Notes under the pieces: generated by a model
Told to the model about the DNA's origin: nothing
What the model saw: the letters and a program-made list of their open reading frames with translations, nothing else
Databases searched by the model: none
Made by a program: the position numbers and the translations under genes
Shown here: piece by piece, positions 1 to 7,772 of the stretch
Position numbering within the stretch: the first letter of the stretch is position 1
Layout of the letters: the number at the start of each line of letters is the position of its first letter
Origin: Planctomycetota bacterium
GTDB lineage: Bacteria; Planctomycetota; UBA1135; UBA2386
Reading direction: 5' to 3'
NCBI GenBank assembly: GCA_020425885.1
Contig: JAGQRA010000922.1
Location: 1-17,155 of the forward strand
DNA length: 17,155 nt

Positions 1-273
1 ACCCGCGTAGCGCCCGAGGAGCTGACCGGTCGTGATCCAGATGCTGTCGTTGGTGCCGTCGTAGGCAGTGCCACCGGCCTGCCGTACGCCGGGGCTGGCT
101 GGCATACCGGGAGGCACGCAGGTGGGCAGCGTCGCACACGGCGCGTGGCGGCTCTGGGCCAGGGTCGCGGTGAAGCCGGTGACGCCGATCAGCGTGGCGT
201 TGGTCTGGGCGAGCGCGTTTGCCGAGAGCGCAGCAAGCGCGAGAGAGGAGACGGCGGCGAGGAGCTTGTTCAT
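1..273 (-). CDS. Secreted protein of unknown function, 5' part only
   Basis: The minus-strand frame opens with ATG at 273 and runs without a stop past the left edge, so only the first 91 residues are visible. It begins MNKLLAAVSSLALAALSANA and continues LAQTN, a clear Sec signal peptide with probable cleavage at ALA|Q near residue 23. The mature part starts TNATLIGVTGFTATL and has two close cysteines (APCATLPTC) and the segment GGTAYDGTNDSIWITTG, which hints at a beta-rich or propeller-like exported domain. I do not recognise the family. No strong Shine-Dalgarno precedes the ATG. It lies 134 bases downstream of the S8 protease on the same strand and could be co-transcribed with it or have its own promoter in that gap. 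Confidence 0.75.
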   Translation of the reverse strand, partial: MNKLLAAVSSLALAALSANALAQTNATLIGVTGFTATLAQSRHAPCATLPTCVPPGMPASPGVRQAGGTAYDGTNDSIWITTGQLLGRYAG

Positions 274-407
274 GGTGGCTGCGGACAGTGTCCCCCACGA
301 AGGTCCGGAAGTGGGCAAACGCACGCGTTCGACGCCATCTTTTTTGGAGTCGGTCGCGCCCATCGCGCGATGTTGCGGCGACCCGCAACGAAGCGAGAAG
401 CTCGGCC
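274..407. other. Intergenic gap with a palindrome and a hairpin
   Basis: This gap lies between two minus-strand genes. A perfect 12-base palindrome (CATCGCGCGATG, 361-372) abuts a perfect 7-bp hairpin (GTTGCGG/CCGCAAC, 372-389, 4-base loop), both just after the S8 protease stop codon. No U-run follows the hairpin on the minus strand; the only homopolymer is T6 at 340-345 on the plus strand. The pair could act as a factor-assisted terminator or 3' mRNA stabiliser for the protease, and the rest of the gap may hold the promoter of the 1-273 gene. No gene is seen here. Confidence 0.4.
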
Positions 408-2003
408 TCAGTCCCGTACCGTCGCGGCCTTGGCAGCACGAACCGCGGCATCGGCCTGGATCAGCCCCGCGCCATACGTCGCGTCCCAGCCTTCTTCGCC
501 GCGATCGAGGCATGTGCTCTCGAGCAGTTCCTTCACGCGCCACGGCGTGAGTTCGGGCTGGACCGACAACATCAAGGCGGCCGCGCCGGCCGCGTGCGGA
601 CCCGAGAACGAGTTGCCGCGGGGCCCGACGATGAGGCCGTAACCGGCGTCGTCCTGCCAGACGATCTCGACCTTGCGACCCGCCATCGCGGTGCGGTGCC
701 AGAGCGGGAACCCGGCGGCGCAACCGGCGAGGTCCGGCTTGCGCAACGGCGCCGAGGCTGGGTGGTCGCCGAAGAACGGCACGTCGTCCCAGGTGCACGG
801 TCCGCGACTGCTGAAGTCGGGCGCCGCGCCATCGGCGCCGATGCCACTGGCTGCGATGACGCACGGGATGTCCTTCGGCAGCGCGATCTGCTTGCCCTCC
901 GGCGCGCTCCTGCCGAAGTTGCCGGCGCCGCCGACGGCGACGACGCCGCACGCGGCCAGGTGCTCGTGCGCGGTGCGGAAGACACCGCGGTAGCTGCCGA
1001 GTTCGACGCCGATCCACATGTAGCTCATCGACAGCACGTCGGCTCCCATCGCCGCCGCGTACTCGTAGGCCCGCAACGAACCCATGCCGCGCAACACCAT
1101 CAGTCGGGAGCGCGGCGCGACACCGGTGACGGTTCGCGGCTCGCCCCAGGGCCGGCCGGCGATGATGCCGCCACACATCGTGCCGTGCGATTTGGCCCCG
1201 TCGCCGACCACGAAGCGGTCGTCGCCGTCGAAGTCCCAACCGAACAGATCGTCGACGAAACCGTTGCCGTCGTCATCGCGGCCGTTGGCCTGCTCCCCCG
1301 GGTTGCGCCAGAGCGCGTGCACCAACGGCTCGGTCATGAGCACGCCGGAGTCGAGCAGCGCGACCACGACACCCTGGCCGCAGGCACCGAGTTTCCAGGC
1401 GGCATCGGCGCGGATGGCCTGCAGGTTCCAGGGCACGGTCAGCCCGGCCGGATCGAACGCCGCTTCCTCGCCGCGACGCTCCAGCATCACCAGCGCCTGC
1501 CTCTCGTCGGCCGCGCGGGCGGCGAGCCAGCGTTCGGGCCGCGGCTGGCGCTGCTGCTGCGAGCGGCCGGGCTGGGTCTGCAGATGGACGTACGCCGTCT
1601 CCGGCAGCCGGCGCAGGCGTTCGACCGCCGCGGCGCTGGCGTCGGCGGCGAAGCCGTTGACGATCCAGAAGCGCCGTACGTCCCGCAGCTCGCCGGCCGT
1701 CACCAGCTCGTCGACGAGGTCGCGGCAGGCGCGCCACGAATCGTCGGCACGCGTGCGGAGATCGGCGACGTTCTCGGCGCGCAAGCCGGAACGTGGCGTC
1801 GTGGCGTGTTCGCGACAGAACGCCTCGTAATCACCGCCGCGCGCGAACAGCTGGTTCCGCATCCGTACGAACACCGGCTGCGGTTCCTTCGCCGTCAGCA
1901 GCGCAGCATCGCACGGCGCCGGCTCCTGCGCCGGCAGGAAGACGGCGAAGGCCGCACTCGACAGCAAGAGACCGGTGAGAAGACGGATCGCATACGGCAC
2001 CAT
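408..2003 (-). CDS. Secreted S8 family subtilisin-like serine protease
   Basis: This is a 531-aa subtilisin-like endopeptidase predicted to be exported. The ATG at 2003 is preferred over the in-frame one at 2066 because it places a signal peptide at the N-terminus (MVPYAIRLLTGLLLSSAAFA, then VFLPAQ). Residues of about 30-170 look like an I9-type propeptide, including FWIVNGFAADASAAAVERL. The catalytic triad is visible: Asp218 in VVALLDSG, His273 in KSHGTMCGG and Ser465 in GNSFSGPHAAG, with the oxyanion Asn362 in GGAGNFG. A DDDGNGFVDD segment between Asp and His is the acidic, probably calcium-binding loop common in bacterial S8 enzymes. The Ser motif reads GNS rather than the usual GTS, a tolerated variant. 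The enzyme therefore appears intact. It is divergent from the DUF1570-like gene, with 95 bases between the starts. Confidence 0.93.
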   Translation of the reverse strand: MVPYAIRLLTGLLLSSAAFAVFLPAQEPAPCDAALLTAKEPQPVFVRMRNQLFARGGDYEAFCREHATTPRSGLRAENVADLRTRADDSWRACRDLVDELVTAGELRDVRRFWIVNGFAADASAAAVERLRRLPETAYVHLQTQPGRSQQQRQPRPERWLAARAADERQALVMLERRGEEAAFDPAGLTVPWNLQAIRADAAWKLGACGQGVVVALLDSGVLMTEPLVHALWRNPGEQANGRDDDGNGFVDDLFGWDFDGDDRFVVGDGAKSHGTMCGGIIAGRPWGEPRTVTGVAPRSRLMVLRGMGSLRAYEYAAAMGADVLSMSYMWIGVELGSYRGVFRTAHEHLAACGVVAVGGAGNFGRSAPEGKQIALPKDIPCVIAASGIGADGAAPDFSSRGPCTWDDVPFFGDHPASAPLRKPDLAGCAAGFPLWHRTAMAGRKVEIVWQDDAGYGLIVGPRGNSFSGPHAAGAAALMLSVQPELTPWRVKELLESTCLDRGEEGWDATYGAGLIQADAAVRAAKAATVRD

Positions 2004-2028
2004 CACGCGCAGGATACCAGCGAACGGT

Positions 2029-2044
2029 CCGGCATCCTTGCCGG
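2029..2044. repeat. Perfect inverted repeat in divergent promoter region
   Basis: CCGGCA and TGCCGG (6 bp each) flank a 4-base loop TCCT. It sits in the 95-base gap between the divergent starts at 2003 and 2099, where both promoters should lie. It could be an operator half-site pair or a small leader hairpin. In sequence this GC-rich, 6-bp arms also arise by chance. Confidence 0.3.
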
Positions 2045-2098
2045 CCAGCGGCCCGCCCCTTGGCATGCCCTCGCCGGCGGCTTCTACTTCGGCGCGTC

Positions 2099-3586
2099 AT
2101 GCGAGCAGGAATCCGATCCGTCTGGCCTCACCTCGTCGCGCCCATCCTGGTCGGGCTCGCCATCTGCGAGTCGACCCTCATGGCCCAGGGCTCGATCGCC
2201 GAGCGGGTCGCGGCCGTCGACGCCCGCCTGCTCGCCGAGCGCGCGCGGCTGGCGGGCGTGGCCTTCGACGCCGGCCTGCTGCGCGAGGCCAGCGTCCTGG
2301 CCCGTCACGTCATCACCGCCAAGCCGGATCACGCCGTGCTCGAGCTCGTCACCAAGATGAAGGCGATGTCCGGCGACGACTTCGTCAAGACCTACAAGGA
2401 CGCCGTCAAGGCCAGCGGTCGCGAGGTGCGCAAGCAGATCGAGGCCACGCTCGCCCCGATCGCCGAGGAACTCGCGACCCTGGCCGACGAGGCAATGGCG
2501 GCCGGCAACGCCGAGCTCGGTGAGGATCTCCATGGCCGCGCCTTCGCGCTCGACCCGGAGAACAAGCGCGCCTACCAGGCACTGAAGAAGCTCGACTACG
2601 ACGCCATCTTCAACTACGGCGTGCTGCCCAAGGCCGACAAGCGGTCGGCGCGCGAGGTCCTCAAGCGACTCGACGGGCGCTTCCTCGGACGCAGCGATCT
2701 GGCCAAGGAACTCGAGGACTGGGTCGATGCCTGGGGGCTGCAGACCAAGCACTATCGCTTCGTCACCAACGCGCCGCACGGCACCGTGTTCGCCTTCGCC
2801 CAGGCCTGCGAGGACCTGCACGATGCGTGGGAGGACTGGATGCGGGAGAACAAGCAGTCGCTGCGCAAGCTGACCCGACCGTGCACGGTGTTCCTGTTCG
2901 GCACCCAGGTCGACTACGAGTGCGTGTTGCGGCTGATGGGCGAGGACCCGCCCGATTCGGAAGCGGCCCTGGGCTACTACTCGCCGCAGACCAAGGTCGG
3001 TCACTTCTACTACGACGAGGAGTTCTACGCCGGCGACATGACGCTGCTGTTCGAGACCTTCTATCACGAAGGCGCGCACCAGATGTTCGACCTGCGACTG
3101 AAGGCCGCCTGGCGCGGCCGGGCCGACGAGCAGCCGTTGCACTGGGTCGAAGAGGGCACCAGCGTCTACCTCGAGAGCCTGGTCATGGAAGGTGAGGGCA
3201 GGAAGCGCAAAGGACGCTTCGGCACGCTCATCGACGACGACCTCGGCACCGCGCTCGAGCTCGCCGCGACCGACAACCTGATGCCGAGCGCCGACTTCGC
3301 CCACATGTCGGGCGAGGAATGGAACGCCTACGGCGGCGGCTATCCGCACGCGGCCCTGGTCGTGCACTGGCTGCTCGAGGCCGACGGCGGCAAACGCCGC
3401 AAGGCCGCGATGGAGCTGCTGCTGGCCGAGCGGCAGCACGGTGGCCTGCGCAAGGGCACGTTCTTCGAGCTCGTCGGCATGGAGCCGGCGGACGTCGACG
3501 CGGCCTTGAAGGCGTATGCCGCGGACATCAAGCAGCGGCTGACGATCCGGACGTACGGCGAGCCGGCGGCGGACAAGGGCAAATAG
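2099..3586 (+). CDS. Secreted DUF1570-like putative zinc metallopeptidase
   Basis: This is a 495-aa protein. The ATG at 2099 is preferred over a TTG at 2060 because it starts a signal peptide (MRAGIRSVWPHLVAPILVGL, then AICESTLMAQ; probable cleavage A|Q near residue 29). Residues 30-150 are charged and helical, perhaps a coiled coil. The C-terminal half carries the gluzincin-type motif FYHEGAHQMFD: His323, Glu324 and His327 form HExxH, and HWVEEGTSVYLES at about 348-360 supplies the likely third ligand (Glu351 or Glu352). This layout matches the DUF1570 family, common in Planctomycetota, whose substrates are unknown. Peptidase activity is inferred only from the motif. The stop is TAG. The lipoprotein gene follows after 157 bases on the same strand. 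Confidence 0.82.
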   Translation: MRAGIRSVWPHLVAPILVGLAICESTLMAQGSIAERVAAVDARLLAERARLAGVAFDAGLLREASVLARHVITAKPDHAVLELVTKMKAMSGDDFVKTYKDAVKASGREVRKQIEATLAPIAEELATLADEAMAAGNAELGEDLHGRAFALDPENKRAYQALKKLDYDAIFNYGVLPKADKRSAREVLKRLDGRFLGRSDLAKELEDWVDAWGLQTKHYRFVTNAPHGTVFAFAQACEDLHDAWEDWMRENKQSLRKLTRPCTVFLFGTQVDYECVLRLMGEDPPDSEAALGYYSPQTKVGHFYYDEEFYAGDMTLLFETFYHEGAHQMFDLRLKAAWRGRADEQPLHWVEEGTSVYLESLVMEGEGRKRKGRFGTLIDDDLGTALELAATDNLMPSADFAHMSGEEWNAYGGGYPHAALVVHWLLEADGGKRRKAAMELLLAERQHGGLRKGTFFELVGMEPADVDAALKAYAADIKQRLTIRTYGEPAADKGK

Positions 3587-3636
3587 GCGACACCGGGACC
3601 CGGGCATCGGCTGCCGGGCGATACGAAATCGATGCT

Positions 3637-3653
3637 GCCGGCGTCACGCCGGC
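3637..3653 (+). terminator. Hairpin downstream of the DUF1570-like gene
   Basis: GCCGGCG and CGCCGGC form a perfect 7-bp stem with a 3-base loop (TCA), 50 bases after the TAG stop. No U-tract follows (GCGGCTCTTCACC), so it is not a textbook intrinsic terminator. A factor-assisted terminator or an RNA-stabilising hairpin would fit. The remainder of the 157-base gap holds no gene that I can see. Confidence 0.35.
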
Positions 3654-3717
3654 GCGGCTCTTCACCTCCTCCGGGCAACCGGCACCGAGCTGGCCCTCCG
3701 GACCACCGGGGAAGCCG

Positions 3718-3732
3718 GGTTCACCCTGAACC
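3718..3732 (+). promoter_or_regulatory. Leader hairpin just before the lipoprotein RBS
   Basis: GGTTCA and TGAACC form a perfect 6-bp stem around CCC. It ends one base before a purine stretch (GAGAAGAG, 3734-3741) that is the likely ribosome-binding site for the ATG at 3744. A hairpin abutting the binding site could modulate translation. No known riboswitch consensus was recognised in this leader. Confidence 0.3.
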
Positions 3733-3743
3733 TGAGAAGAGCC

Positions 3744-4496
3744 ATGAAGAGAACACTCGCTACCACCATCGCCATCCTCGCCCTGACCGCCTGCACCAGC
3801 GGCAAGAAGGGCCCGCCCACCATCACCGTGTCGACGCTGGCCGGCACCTGGGTCGGCCAATACGTCGAGCTCGACGCGCCGCCGCTCGGCAACGGCCCCG
3901 CGGCCCGGATCGAGCTGGTGCTGACCGACGACGGCAGCATCACCAGCGTCCGGATCAACGGCGACCCCAACGGCACCGGCCGGGTCACCCCGGTCACGGG
4001 TCAGTCGGGCATCTTCGACTACCAGTTCAGCCTCGGCGGCGAGGGCGGCTTCTACGTCGACGCGTCGGGCAACTACGCGGCGGCCGTCGACGAGGAGGGC
4101 ACCGTCGCCATCCTGCACCGCGGCGCGTCCGGCCTGCCGAGCTACGTCTTCCAGGACGCCTTCGGCACCTGGTCCGGCGAGTCGATCTACGTCTCCCGCA
4201 ACCTCGACTTCGACTCGCGCGCGTCCTCGCAGCTGACGGTGGGAACCGACGGCAACTTCAGCGGCACTGAGGACGGCCAGCCGTTCTCGTCGCTCGATCC
4301 GCTCGGGTTCTACTCCAACTACCTCGGCGATCCATCGCTCGCATTCTGGTGGGCCCGCTACTCGAGCCTCGATGTCCCGATCGGGATCGGCCGCCTGCTC
4401 ATGAGCTCCGACAAGCAGTTCATGGCCGGCTTCCTCGGCGAGAACGGCGGCACATTCCCTTCGGACTTCTCGTTCCCGGTCTGGCACAAGCAGTAG
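3744..4496 (+). CDS. Predicted lipoprotein of unknown function
   Basis: This is a 250-aa protein starting MKRTLATTIAILALTAC, a short lipoprotein signal with lipobox LTAC and lipidated Cys17. After a polar linker (TSGKKGPPT), the sequence is beta-rich with many Gly, Ser and Asp residues, including LAGTWVGQYVEL, SIYVSRNLDFDSR and a run of aromatic residues near LAFWWARYSS. LAGTWVGQY resembles the first strand of lipocalin-like or calycin-like lipoproteins, but this is only a resemblance. No catalytic motif is evident. The ATG follows a GAGAAG purine stretch. The stop TAG overlaps the ribosome-binding site of the next gene, whose start is 14 bases downstream, so the two are very likely one operon. 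Confidence 0.82.
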   Translation: MKRTLATTIAILALTACTSGKKGPPTITVSTLAGTWVGQYVELDAPPLGNGPAARIELVLTDDGSITSVRINGDPNGTGRVTPVTGQSGIFDYQFSLGGEGGFYVDASGNYAAAVDEEGTVAILHRGASGLPSYVFQDAFGTWSGESIYVSRNLDFDSRASSQLTVGTDGNFSGTEDGQPFSSLDPLGFYSNYLGDPSLAFWWARYSSLDVPIGIGRLLMSSDKQFMAGFLGENGGTFPSDFSFPVWHKQ

Positions 4497-4504
4497 GAGC
4501 GAGG
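4495..4504 (+). promoter_or_regulatory. Strong ribosome-binding site for a GTG start
   Basis: AGGAG (4495-4499), followed by GAGG (4501-4504), lies 5 to 10 bases before the GTG at 4510. It overlaps the TAG stop of the upstream lipoprotein gene. It supports the GTG start and translational coupling, and is the best Shine-Dalgarno in the window. Confidence 0.75.
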
Positions 4505-4509
4505 TCGCC

Positions 4510-7020
4510 GTGATCACTGACGCCAACCATCGCCGCACCGCGGTCATCGGCCTCACCGGCCTCGCGATCCTGGCCAGCGCCATCGCCGTGCTGTCGGCAG
4601 ACAACGACGGCACGCCGCCGTCACCGGCATCGACGCTCGCCGTCACGGCGCCTGACGCGCCGATCCTCGCCGCGATCGACGCCACGCCCGAGTCCGCGGC
4701 CGTTGCGCACCGCGATCACGACTTCGGCGATCGTGGGCACCCGGCGGACCTCGAGCGGGCCCCGATCGCCGGTCGACTCGTGACGGCCAACGGACACTCA
4801 CTGGCCGGCCGCATGGTCGGCTGGCAACCGGTCACCGGCAACGGGACGATGGCCGCGATCGAGACTCCGGTCGCGGCATCGATCACGGCCAGCAGCGACG
4901 CCGAGGGTCGCTTCCTGCTGCAGGTGCCGAGCTTCGTCCGCGGGCGGCTGCAGCTGGCCGAGCGACGGTTCGCGTTCGAGAGCACACCGAAGGCGCAGAC
5001 GATCACCGCCGCCGGCATCGACGTCGGCGACCTGGTCGTGGTCGCGGCGGCGACGCTGCACGGCGTGACGCTCGATCGCCACGGCCACCCGGTGGCCGAC
5101 GCCCACGTCCGGATCGATCCGCGCGGATCACGCGGTGATGGCAGGACGACGCATACGAGCCTCGACGGCAGCTTCCGGGTCGAGGGCCTGCGGCCAGGCC
5201 CCTACCGACTGATCGCCGAGTCGTCGCGCTTCCTCACCCACCGACTCGCGTTCGAGATCCCTGCCGACGAAGACATGGTCGAACTGCGGCTGGAACTGGC
5301 TGCCGGCCGAACCCTGCCCGGCAGGGTCATCGACGACCTCGGTCGCCCGCTGGCCGGAGCCCGGGTCGCGCTCGCCGCCGAACACCCGGACCGCCCCGGA
5401 ACCGCGTTGCCACGCTTCGGCGACCCGGTCGAAACCGACGCCGGTGGCGGTTTCCTGCTGCCAGGAGTCGCCGATCTCGGCTTCACGGTGATGGCCTGGG
5501 ATGACCACCACGGCGCCGCGGTCGCGAACTTCGCAGGCGCGACCGATGGCCTCGTGCTGCAGGTCGATCGCCATGGCTCGGTCAGCGGGCGCCTCGCCGA
5601 TCCGTCGAATCGACCGCTCGCCGGCAGTCAGCTGCGGCTGTCGCGGCAATGGCCGGAAGGCGCCGACCTCGCGCTGCACGCCGAGGCCGCGCGCCTCTCG
5701 AGCGGTGGAACCGAGCGCACCGCGACCAGCGACGGTGATGGCAGGTTCGAGTTCGCTAACGTGCCGGCGGGCGACTGGCAACTGCGGGCGACAGGTCCGA
5801 CCCATCTCGCGACCGCGGCTGTGACCGTGTCGGTGCGGCCCGGCGCGGCGAGTCAGGTCACGCTGCTCGGCGATCGCGGCAACGCGCTGGTAGTCCACGT
5901 CGAGGACGCCCGCGGCAATCCGCTTGCCGGTGCGACCGTCTCGCTGTTCGAGGCGGACGATCGGCGCGGCGGCGCCGGATTCCTGCTCGCGGCCGAGGCC
6001 TCCGATGCGGCCGGCCAGGCCGAACTCGACCACCTCCCGATCGGCGCGTTCATTGTCGAAGCGCGACACGACCTCTGGGCGCCTTCCGAACCGGTGCGCG
6101 TCGATGTCGCGATCGACGCAGCCACGCTGACCCTGCGGCTGCAGGCCGGCGCCTTCGTCGAGATCGTCGCCCGCAGCGACGACGGCGCACCGCGCGCCGG
6201 CATCGCCTGCTGCGCCCTGACCGCGGACGGTTCGAACAGGGTCGCCTGGCGCGGCCGCACCGATGCTGACGGCCGGGCGCGTTCGACCCCGCTCGTGCCG
6301 GGCCAGTTGGTCGTCGCCTTGCTACCCGACAGCCGCGGCGTTGGCAGCATCGACCCGGACCGGGCACGTCGTGGCGGCACCGCGGTCGCGGTTGCCGCCG
6401 GCGAGGTGCGTCGGGTCGAGCTGATCGCCGCTCGGCCGGCGACGCTGCGCGGCACCGTGTCGGGCCCGCTCGGCGCCGAGGCCGATGCCGAGGTGCGCGT
6501 CGTTCCGCTGCGCGGCAGCGAGCGGTCGTTCTTCGTCACCCGCAGTCGCCACATCACGCGCAGCGATCGTGACGGGAACTACTCCATCTCGGGCTTGGCC
6601 GACGGCCGCTACCGCGTCCAGTTCGGCCGCCCCGGGCAGCCGTTCCGCTTCGAGCAGGAGCTGCAGATCGTGGCCGGCCAGCGCGATTACGTCGTCCACT
6701 GCGCGATGCGGACCGGGAAGGTCGAGGTCGTCGTGCGGGCGACCACCGATCGTGCCACGGTGGACAATGCCATCGTCGTGCTGAGTCGCGAGGCGCTGCC
6801 GGGCGCCGTCGCCTACGGCAGCTCGGTCCTGCATGGCGATGGCTCCGGCTTGATCCGCGCCACCGACCTCGTACCGGGCCGCTACGCGCTGACGGTGCGG
6901 GCCGAGGGTTACGCCACGACCGAGGTGGCGGTCGAGGTCGTACCCGGCGGCGTCACCGGCCAGACGATCGAGCTGCTCGCCGCCCGGCCTGCGACCGCGG
7001 ACGATCACGGCGGTCGGTGA
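4510..7020 (+). CDS. Membrane-anchored carboxypeptidase-regulatory-like repeat protein
   Basis: This is an 836-aa protein with a GTG start. One hydrophobic segment at residues 11-30 (AVIGLTGLAILASAIAVLSA) is a signal anchor, so the bulk lies outside the cytoplasm. After a Pro/Ala-rich linker (31-82), about eight tandem beta-sandwich units of 80-100 residues follow, at about 86-180, 183-265, 268-352, 356-455, 458-545, 548-642, 645-735 and 737-825. Their signature elements recur: a (G/R)xVxDxxGxPLAGAxV opening (GRVIDDLGRPLAGARV) and a TxxDGxFxxxxLxPGxYxL closing (SLDGSFRVEGLRPGPYRL). These are carboxypeptidase regulatory-like (transthyretin-like) domains. No peptidase domain is present, so an adhesive or structural surface role is likely. 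It is coupled to the upstream lipoprotein and convergent with the sigma factor. Confidence 0.88.
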   Translation: MITDANHRRTAVIGLTGLAILASAIAVLSADNDGTPPSPASTLAVTAPDAPILAAIDATPESAAVAHRDHDFGDRGHPADLERAPIAGRLVTANGHSLAGRMVGWQPVTGNGTMAAIETPVAASITASSDAEGRFLLQVPSFVRGRLQLAERRFAFESTPKAQTITAAGIDVGDLVVVAAATLHGVTLDRHGHPVADAHVRIDPRGSRGDGRTTHTSLDGSFRVEGLRPGPYRLIAESSRFLTHRLAFEIPADEDMVELRLELAAGRTLPGRVIDDLGRPLAGARVALAAEHPDRPGTALPRFGDPVETDAGGGFLLPGVADLGFTVMAWDDHHGAAVANFAGATDGLVLQVDRHGSVSGRLADPSNRPLAGSQLRLSRQWPEGADLALHAEAARLSSGGTERTATSDGDGRFEFANVPAGDWQLRATGPTHLATAAVTVSVRPGAASQVTLLGDRGNALVVHVEDARGNPLAGATVSLFEADDRRGGAGFLLAAEASDAAGQAELDHLPIGAFIVEARHDLWAPSEPVRVDVAIDAATLTLRLQAGAFVEIVARSDDGAPRAGIACCALTADGSNRVAWRGRTDADGRARSTPLVPGQLVVALLPDSRGVGSIDPDRARRGGTAVAVAAGEVRRVELIAARPATLRGTVSGPLGAEADAEVRVVPLRGSERSFFVTRSRHITRSDRDGNYSISGLADGRYRVQFGRPGQPFRFEQELQIVAGQRDYVVHCAMRTGKVEVVVRATTDRATVDNAIVVLSREALPGAVAYGSSVLHGDGSGLIRATDLVPGRYALTVRAEGYATTEVAVEVVPGGVTGQTIELLAARPATADDHGGR

Positions 7021-7057
7021 CGCGATGCAACGGCGCACCATGCAGCCGGCCGGCGGC

Positions 7058-7074
7058 GATCCGCGGCGCGGATC
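7058..7074. terminator. Hairpin between convergent genes
   Basis: GATCCGC and GCGGATC form a perfect 7-bp stem around GGC, in the 52-base gap between the repeat-protein gene (stop 7018-7020) and the sigma factor gene (stop 7073-7075, overlapping the right arm). Its place suits a bidirectional terminator, although there is no U-run on either side. Confidence 0.45.
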
Positions 7075-7660
7075 AGTCCGGGCTGCCGAGATGCATGGCG
7101 AGGCGGACGATCGCCCGGCTCAGCGCCTTCCGGCTCGCCGCGGCCGAGATCCCGAGCCGTTCGGCGATCTCGTCGTGACTGCGGCCCTCGATGCGGGCGA
7201 GCAGGATGATCTGGCGATCCGACTCGGACAGCCGACCGAACGCGAACTCGAATCGCTCGATGTTCTCCTTCTCCGACAGCACCTGCGACGGCGTCGCGAT
7301 CGAGGCATAGAGCTGCGACAACGGCGCCGCGACCTCCCGCTCCGGCCGCCTGCGCGCGGCGCGATGGAACTGTTCACGATTGCGCAGCTTGTTGTCGGCA
7401 TAGGTCAGCAACCAGTTGCGGAAGCTGTTGCCGCCCCGGTACTCGAACCGTTTCAGATCGCCGAGCGCCTGCCGGAACACGGTCTGCACGACATCCATGA
7501 TCGACTCCCGCTCGGCGATCAGGTCGCTGCGCTTGAGCCTCACCCACGCCATGACTCCGGACAGATGCCGGCGACAGAGCGCATCGCGGGCCTCGGCATC
7601 ACCGGCCTGCGCGCTGCGGATCAACTCACCCTCGTCGAACTCGGGATCTGATGCGGCCAT
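7073..7660 (-). CDS. ECF-like sigma-70 family RNA polymerase sigma factor
   Basis: This is a 195-aa protein. ATG 7660 is chosen because the conserved sequence begins right after it (MAASDPEFDEGELIRSAQAG); the open frame upstream is low-complexity and unlike the family. Region 2 spans about residues 10-95, with DVVQTVFRQALGDLKRFEYR followed by FRNWLLTYADNKLRN (the -10 recognition helix). A linker of about 40 residues leads to region 4 (about 140-190): LSESDRQIILLARIEGRSHD then EIAERLGISAAASRKALSRA, the helix-turn-helix that reads the -35 element. Region 3 is absent, as in the ECF type. No anti-sigma gene is adjacent. In planctomycetes such sigma genes often sit beside Ser/Thr kinases, and a likely kinase remnant lies divergently at 7773. 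Confidence 0.9.
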   Translation of the reverse strand: MAASDPEFDEGELIRSAQAGDAEARDALCRRHLSGVMAWVRLKRSDLIAERESIMDVVQTVFRQALGDLKRFEYRGGNSFRNWLLTYADNKLRNREQFHRAARRRPEREVAAPLSQLYASIATPSQVLSEKENIERFEFAFGRLSESDRQIILLARIEGRSHDEIAERLGISAAASRKALSRAIVRLAMHLGSPD

Positions 7661-7740
7661 GACCTGCGGCCCATATGACAGGGATCCGGAGGCCAGGCAA
7701 GTCCCGCATGGCAATCGCCGCGACGACCATGGCCGCACGC

Positions 7741-7756
7741 GGTCGACTGCTCGACC
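7741..7756. repeat. Inverted repeat in the sigma/kinase-remnant gap
   Basis: GGTCGA and TCGACC (6 bp) flank CTGC, 17 bases before the ATG at 7773, in the 112-base divergent gap. It may be an operator, but its significance is low in such GC-rich DNA. Confidence 0.22.
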
Positions 7757-7772
7757 CGAACACGCTGCCGAC

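Noticed and set aside
274..338. A 22-codon frame (ATG at 338, minus) overlapping the start of the 1-273 gene by ATGA
   Set aside because: It is very short with no domain features. The overlap is probably chance.
219..2360. Long plus-strand open frame (713 codons) opposite the S8 protease
   Set aside because: It is antisense to a protease with full catalytic motifs. Its translation is Arg/Ala-rich without domain features, as expected for antisense frames in GC-rich DNA.
2084..3607. Minus-strand open frame of about 507 codons over the DUF1570-like gene
   Set aside because: It is a shadow of the opposite strand. The HExxH-bearing plus-strand protein with a signal peptide is the real gene.
3587..3743. 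Riboswitch in the lipoprotein leader (GGGCAACCGG and GGGGAAGCCGGG slightly recall c-di-GMP and Na+ aptamers)
   Set aside because: The conserved core bases and pairing order of these aptamers could not be matched; only generic GC hairpins are present.
3584..4496. Reassignment of TAG/TAA to tyrosine throughout the genome
   Set aside because: TAG ends the DUF1570-like gene (3584-3586) and the lipoprotein gene (4494-4496) at natural protein ends, with no protein-like sequence after them.
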